From positions 248,001 to 312,000 of the forward strand of contig CAWBFA010000005.1 in assembly GCA_963788055.1 (NCBI GenBank): a stretch of 64,000 nucleotides of DNA. Direction: 5' to 3'. Every line of letters starts with the position of its first letter. Positions within the stretch are counted from its first letter, which is position 1. The translations under genes were made by a program, and so were the position numbers. Shown here piece after piece: positions 60,045 through 64,000 of this stretch. The notes under the pieces were generated by a model. The model was not told where the DNA came from. It was given only the letters and a program-made list of their open reading frames with translations, and ran no database searches. The stretch is from JACCTU01 sp963788055 (GTDB lineage: Bacteria; Actinomycetota; Thermoleophilia; Gaiellales; Gaiellaceae).

Positions 60045-61756
60045 GGGCGAGCAAGGCGATCGCGGCGAAGGGGAAGAACCACGGGATGTAGAGATAGAAC
60101 CAGTGCGTCAGCACGAGCTCGAACCCGGCGATCAACGCCGCGGTCAGCGCCGCGAGCTGTAGCGGCGACTTCCGGCGCGGAACGAACGCGGCCGCGAGCG
60201 CGCCCGCGAGGACGAGCGCCTTCACCACGCTGGTGCGGGAGGTGGAGGTCGGGGATGCCGCGCGCGTGGTACTGCCCCCAGTCCCAGATCGAGAAGGGCG
60301 ACTCACGCCCGAGCTGCCAACCGAGCGTGCGATCCCAGAACGTGCGCGCAGCATCGACCACGCTCGGCTCCAGGAGGAGGATCGAGAACGAGAGCAGCGA
60401 GGCCACGAAGAAGCCTGCGAGGAAGCGCACGACCCGCCGGGTGTTCCATTCCGGGTAGGTCGCCCAGAGCGGCGCGATCACGAGCGCAGCGAACTTCGAC
60501 CAGCCCGCGAGCGCGGCAAAGCCTCCCCGCAGCGCGGGTTGGGCCGCGAAGAAGAAGCCGATGACGAGCAACGCAGGCAGGATCGTGTCGTTCGTGTTCG
60601 AGCTGGACGCGTACTGCGTGAACGGGTATGCCGCCCACGCAAACGGCAACGTCGCCGCGAGACGCTGGCCGCCGAAGCGCCAGCCGACGAGCGCGAGGCC
60701 GAGCATGCAGAGCAGATCGAACGCGATCGACGTGAAGTGCGCAGCCGGAAGGCTGTCCCACTTGCCGCTCCAGCCGAAGATGAGGTAGCCGGGGACGTAC
60801 GCGAGGTAGGACACCGGGCCGTACGTGTCGCCGCGCTCGTTCGACGCCTCGCAGCGACCGTTCGTCTGCACACGCTCGCGGATCTCGCCCTCGGCGTCGG
60901 CGGGCCCGCACGCCCTGCGGGTCCCCTGCACGGGCATGTGACCGTAGGGCGCCTCCCCGTGGACGATGCGGTCCGCGCCGATCACTCCCGCATAGCCGAC
61001 GTCGATCACGTTCGAGGTCTCGACGTTCAGCCCGATCCGGAAGCCCGCGAGGAAGACGGTTGCGGCGACGAGCACCCAGACGGGCCAGACCGGACGCGCA
61101 GGGGTGAGCCGAGCGGTCGTCCCGATCCACGTCATGCGTGCGATCACGTAGAGAAGCGGTGGGTAGGCGAGCGGGACGCTCGTGAAGATGTCGCCGCGGT
61201 TGAAGAACCAGAGCGACGCCGAGAACGACAGCAGCGCGAGCAGGTCGAGATTCCGCAGCGAGAGTGGCCGCCTGAGGTCGGCCAGTCCGACGAGGAAGAG
61301 CACGCAGAAGCCGAACCAGACGAAGGGCTTGTTGATGTCGCGGCCGCCGAAGGCGCCCGGGCCTCCGCGCGCCATCTTCCACGCGACCTGCGGGCCGGTC
61401 CAGGCCTCGGCCACGTGCGCGGAGCGGTCCTCGACCTTGCCGTCCGCGATCTGGCCCGCCTCCCCCCACCAGACCTTGACCCGCCACATGCCGTCTTGAT
61501 CGTCGTAGTCGGCCTGGACCGTGCGGCCCTGCTTCGGGTAGCGGTCGACCCAGTCCCGGACCTTCGGGTCTGCGAGGAAGATGCGCTCGGCGCGCTGTTC
61601 GCTCAGGCGCGCAGGCTCGGGCGCAGGGATGAAGGGCGTCTGGACGAGGTTGCCCGCGCCGTCGAACACCGGGGCTGTGGGAGTGGTCGCCGCTGTCGCC
61701 TGACCCGGCGCGATCAGCGCGAAGGCGACGAGCCCGTATCGGAGGAGCCGGGTCAG
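60025..61756 (-). CDS. Polytopic GT-C glycosyltransferase-like protein, CTG start, one extra base near 60238
   Basis: Restored length is about 576 residues. A signal-like segment LLRYGLVAFALIAPGQATAA at the N-terminus is followed by a lumenal domain (RTVQADYDDQDGMWRVKVWWG). Ten or more helices then include FVWFGFCVLFLVGLADL, FTSVPLAYPPLLYVIARM and GDTYGPVSYLAYVPGYLIFG. TQYASSSNTNDTILPALLVIG and LAGWSKFAALVIAPLWA match GT87-like GT-C enzymes. The frame breaks at CCTCCCGCACC (one C too many) and continues RTSVVKALVLAGALAAAF to LLARDRSDS. Only CTG at 61756, overlapping the GtrA stop, keeps the signal segment. Confidence 0.82.
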
Positions 61757-62208
61757 CGCTTCCTGCGAAAGGTCCAGAGCTTGTTGCCGACGAAGTTGAT
61801 CGGCGTGACGAGCACGATCGCGATCGCCTGCGCCACGATCTCGGGCAGCCCGAGCACGATCAGCACCTCGAGCACGACGAGGTTCGCGACCAGGGCGAGC
61901 AGCGCGACGACGAAGAACCGCGCTCCCTGGTACGCGACGTGTCCGCGCTCGCCGTGGAACGTCCAGAGCCGGTTCCAGGTGTAGTTGTTCGTGACGGCGA
62001 CGAGGAACGAGCAGACCGCGGCAAGCCGGTAGTCGAGATCGGCGCCGAGGACGAGCGCGCTGAAGACCGCGAGGTTGACCACGTAGCCGCTCGCGCCGAC
62101 CGCGGTGAACTTTGCAAGCTGGACCCAGTTGTGCGAACGGCGGAGCGCGCGGCCGACGCGGGTGCGGGCCAGCGCGGCGGCGACGCCGACGGAGGACGAG
62201 CGCTCCAC
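61753..62208 (-). CDS. GtrA-like membrane protein
   Basis: A 151-residue GtrA/DPMS-family protein with four helices. It has QLAKFTAVGASGYVVNLAVFSALV near residue 31-54, LAAVCSFLVAVTNNYTWNRLWTF carrying the family N-x-x-W-N-R motif, GARFFVVALLALVANLVVLEVL and VLVTPINFVGNKLWTF. Such proteins help flip or transfer polyprenyl-linked sugars. It precedes two GT-C type transferases in the same direction; its stop overlaps the first as CTGA. GTG start. Confidence 0.9.
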   Translation of the reverse strand: MERSSSVGVAAALARTRVGRALRRSHNWVQLAKFTAVGASGYVVNLAVFSALVLGADLDYRLAAVCSFLVAVTNNYTWNRLWTFHGERGHVAYQGARFFVVALLALVANLVVLEVLIVLGLPEIVAQAIAIVLVTPINFVGNKLWTFRRKR

Positions 62209-62229
62209 GACGGGGGCGAGCCTAGCCGC

Positions 62230-62679
62230 TCACGAAGCCGCGCGGACGCGCATGCCCGCCGCGGCGAGCGCGACGTCCGGGCCGTACGCCAGCTCCTCGC
62301 GCCCATCCGGGGTCGCGACCACGACCGCGGCGATCGTCCCGTTCGCCGCGAGCGTCAGGTCGACGAGCTCGCCGAGCATCGACCGCGAGCGTGCGACGCT
62401 GCGTCCCTTGAGCGAGGCAAAGGTGCTGCCTCGCTTCGTGTAGAAGGCGAGCTCGGCCTCGTCGAGCAGACCGAACGGCGAGCGAAGCTCGAGCTCGGTG
62501 TCGCGAACGGTCGCGACTGCGAGCGGCAGGAAGCGCCGCTCTTCGTCACCGCAGAGCACCTCGAACCCGAGCGCGCGCGTGTGCTCGCGGTCGAGCACGA
62601 GGTCGACCGGCCGTCCGAGCTCGATGCCGCGCACCCGAACCGGAAGACGAAGCAGGTGCGCCGCAGAGAGCCCGCTCAT
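62230..62679 (-). CDS. PRC-barrel-like protein
   Basis: A 149-residue protein with two PRC-barrel-like halves. The first reads LRLPVRVRGIELGRPVDLVLDREHTRALGFEVLC in parts. The second reads LKGRSVARSRSMLGELVDLTLAANGTIAAVVV. Each half shows the typical kV-x-d-x-x-G-x-x-x-D pattern. PRC-barrels occur in RimM-like RNA-processing and photosynthetic reaction centre H proteins; here the role is unknown. It starts at ATG 62679. It stands between pcm and gtrA without overlaps. Confidence 0.68.
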   Translation of the reverse strand: MSGLSAAHLLRLPVRVRGIELGRPVDLVLDREHTRALGFEVLCGDEERRFLPLAVATVRDTELELRSPFGLLDEAELAFYTKRGSTFASLKGRSVARSRSMLGELVDLTLAANGTIAAVVVATPDGREELAYGPDVALAAAGMRVRAAS

Positions 62680-62707
62680 CGGCACAGTCTGCCTACGCGG
62701 TCCGCGG

Positions 62708-63355
62708 TCAAACGGCGAAGCCCTCTTCGCCCAGCAAGGGCACGAAGCGGCAGGGCACCGACCGCACCACGGCGGGGCCCTCGGGGCTCCGAACCACGAG
62801 CTGGAGCTGCTGGCCGTGGCGCTTGCCGACGGGCACCACGAGCCGTCCCCGCGGCTCGAGCTGGTCGTACAGGCTCTGCGGAAGCTCCGGTGCGGCCGCC
62901 GCGACCGCGATTGCGCCGAACGGCGCATACTCGGGGAGCCCAAGCGTGCCGTCGCCGACGTGGACGTGCACGCGGCCGCCGTATCCGGCCTCCTCGAGCC
63001 GCCGGCGCGCGGCGTCTGCGAGCTCGGGGAGTCGCTCGATCGTGTGCACCTCGCCCGAAAGCTCCGCCAGCACCGCGGCCTGGTAACCCGAGCCTGTGCC
63101 GACGTCGAGCACGCGCTCGTTGCCATGGAGCGTGAGCGCCTCGCAGATGCGCGCGACCATGTAGGGCTGCGAGATCGTCTGGCCGGAGCCGATCGGCAAG
63201 GCCGCGTCTGCATAGGCACGGTCCCGGAGCTCCTCGGGAACGAAGACCTCTCGCGGGACACGCTCCATCGCCGCGAGCACCCGCTCGTCGGCGACGTCCC
63301 GTCTTCGGAGCTGCTGCTCCACCATCAGGTGCCGCTCCTCCGTGCGATCAGGCAT
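62708..63355 (-). CDS. pcm: Protein-L-isoaspartate O-methyltransferase
   Basis: A 215-residue PCMT. It begins PDRTEERHLMVEQQLRRRDVADERVLAAM, the family start. It has VPREVFVPEELRDRAYADAALPIGSGQTISQPYMVA (GSGQTISQP is diagnostic), SAM-binding VLDVGTGSGYQAAVLAEL near residue 83-100, VHTIERLPELADAAR, HVHVGDGTLGLPEYAPFGAI and LEPRGRLVVPVG. It repairs isomerised aspartyl residues in damaged proteins. The ATG overlaps the phosphodiesterase stop by 8 bases. Confidence 0.94.
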   Translation of the reverse strand: MPDRTEERHLMVEQQLRRRDVADERVLAAMERVPREVFVPEELRDRAYADAALPIGSGQTISQPYMVARICEALTLHGNERVLDVGTGSGYQAAVLAELSGEVHTIERLPELADAARRRLEEAGYGGRVHVHVGDGTLGLPEYAPFGAIAVAAAAPELPQSLYDQLEPRGRLVVPVGKRHGQQLQLVVRSPEGPAVVRSVPCRFVPLLGEEGFAV

Positions 63356-64000
63356 GACTGAGCGCGCGGGCATATGCCGGACGCTCCAGGCCGAGCTGGT
63401 CGAGCAGGAGCGGCGCGATCCCGGTGATGCTCTCCGGCGCCGCTCCGACGCCGATCGTGAGCAGCGGGACCTCGGAGTCGCCCGCGAGGAGCGAGCCGTG
63501 GCTGCCGCCGCCGGCGTGGTGCCGGCCGGCGAGGTCGGTGAACTCGTAGCCGGGCGCAGCCGAGACCAGCACGTCGCCGCTGTTCGGGTTGCGCAGCGCA
63601 GCCGTCGCGCGAGCGAGCCCGTCGGGATACTCGGCGAGCACGTCGGGCCCCTCCGCCCCCTCGCGACGGGCGACGGGCTCGCCGTCCTCGAGGAACAGCA
63701 CCGTCTCGGCCGCGGGGTCGCGGTCGAGCCGCTGCGCCAGCTCGCGGGAGCGCCCGCCGCGGAGGTCGTAGACCATCCCCGCCCGGTTCGAGGCCGTGAC
63801 GACGATGTCGTCGAGATTGCCGAACGACTCTTGGAGCGACGTGGTCCGCTCGATGCGGGTCTGGCCGTGGTCCGAGCAGACGACGACCGCGTAGCGCTCG
63901 AGCAGGGCGTCGGCCCCGCCGGCGGCGTCGAGCAGCGCACGCACCGCGTCGTCTGCGCGCTTGAGCGCGACGTGCGCCGAGTCCGGGCCGACGGCATGCG
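63348..64000 (-). CDS. Alkaline phosphatase-like (type I phosphodiesterase) protein, C-terminal part
   Basis: The last 217 codons of a gene extending past the window. The visible part carries VVVCSDHGQTRIERTTSLQES, the metal-binding Asp-His of the alkaline phosphatase superfamily. LVSAAPGYEFTDLAGRHHAGGGSHGSL supplies the later His. Its best match is the type I phosphodiesterase/nucleotide pyrophosphatase group, which cleaves phosphodiesters. The nucleophile region lies beyond the window edge. It precedes pcm in the same direction with an 8-base overlap. Confidence 0.8.
   Translation of the reverse strand, partial: HAVGPDSAHVALKRADDAVRALLDAAGGADALLERYAVVVCSDHGQTRIERTTSLQESFGNLDDIVVTASNRAGMVYDLRGGRSRELAQRLDRDPAAETVLFLEDGEPVARREGAEGPDVLAEYPDGLARATAALRNPNSGDVLVSAAPGYEFTDLAGRHHAGGGSHGSLLAGDSEVPLLTIGVGAAPESITGIAPLLLDQLGLERPAYARALSHA

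Noticed and set aside
1..64000. CRISPR arrays, insertion sequences, prophage genes or rRNA
   Set aside because: No direct-repeat arrays, transposase or integrase motifs, phage structural genes or rRNA-like stretches were recognised.

Overview
The window is a chromosomal segment of a very GC-rich bacterium. The best fit is an uncultured actinobacterium of the Thermoleophilia (Gaiellales/Solirubrobacterales-like). Pointers are the menaquinone genes, a three-gene b6c-type quinol:cytochrome c reductase, a UvrD-like helicase with a C-terminal HRDC, GTG/TTG starts and dense stop-start overlaps. This placement is inferred from gene content, not from a marker gene.

Layout. (1) 1-17.7 kb is a surface-polysaccharide locus. 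It holds glycosyltransferases, a UPF0104 flippase-like protein, a DegT aminotransferase, two sugar-nucleotide epimerase/dehydratases, three ATP-grasp ligases, a deacetylase-like protein, a Wzx-like flippase and a Wzy-like O-antigen ligase. A TetR/MFS efflux pair with a clear operator-in-promoter and a small subtilisin-inhibitor-like protein interrupt it. (2) 17.7-29.5 kb is one long minus-strand sulfur cluster. In transcription order it reads: LysR regulator, iron-type alcohol dehydrogenase, FAD oxidoreductase, class I fumarase alpha and beta, phosphosulfolactate synthase (ComA), APS/PAPS reductase, APS kinase, ATP sulfurylase, DUF4395 protein, then sulfate-binding protein and the CysT/CysW/CysA importer. 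Two identical-architecture operators (CTAAT-N7-ATTAG) sit just downstream of two internal promoters. No sulfite reductase is present, which suggests the sulfite feeds an organosulfonate pathway. (3) 29.5-41.8 kb is mixed: sugar transferase, Na+/H+ antiporter, asparagine synthase, DUF354 glycosyltransferase-like gene, a shattered PhoX-like pseudogene, UvrD helicase, CapD-type dehydratase, second DegT aminotransferase and DedA. (4) 41.8-44.9 kb encodes two secreted proteins. (5) 45-54 kb is respiratory quinone and haem: an FMN-barrel/UbiA fusion, polyprenyl diphosphate synthase, MenG, QcrC/B/A, HemL and HemB. (6) 54-64 kb holds an ABC-2 exporter, AI-2E transporter, M23-like protein, YmdB phosphodiesterase, two polytopic glycosyltransferases, GtrA, PRC-barrel protein, Pcm and a partial phosphodiesterase.

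Two features stand out. First, a roughly 160-bp interspersed element occurs twice (1231-1391 and 52914-53079). Its ~120-bp core is about 90% identical between copies, yet each copy is closed by a different ~20-bp inverted repeat. Differences inside the core preserve hairpins when read on one particular strand, as expected of a structured RNA or an RNA-like mobile element. Second, the sulfur cluster joins sulfate activation and reduction to ComA and to fumarase/fumarate-reductase-like enzymes under a shared operator.

Quality note: nine otherwise conserved genes are each broken by exactly one extra base. No gene shows a single missing base. This bias suggests residual insertion errors in the assembly; such genes are annotated over their restored extent. 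Start codons were chosen from domain boundaries, ribosome binding sites and stop-start overlaps.
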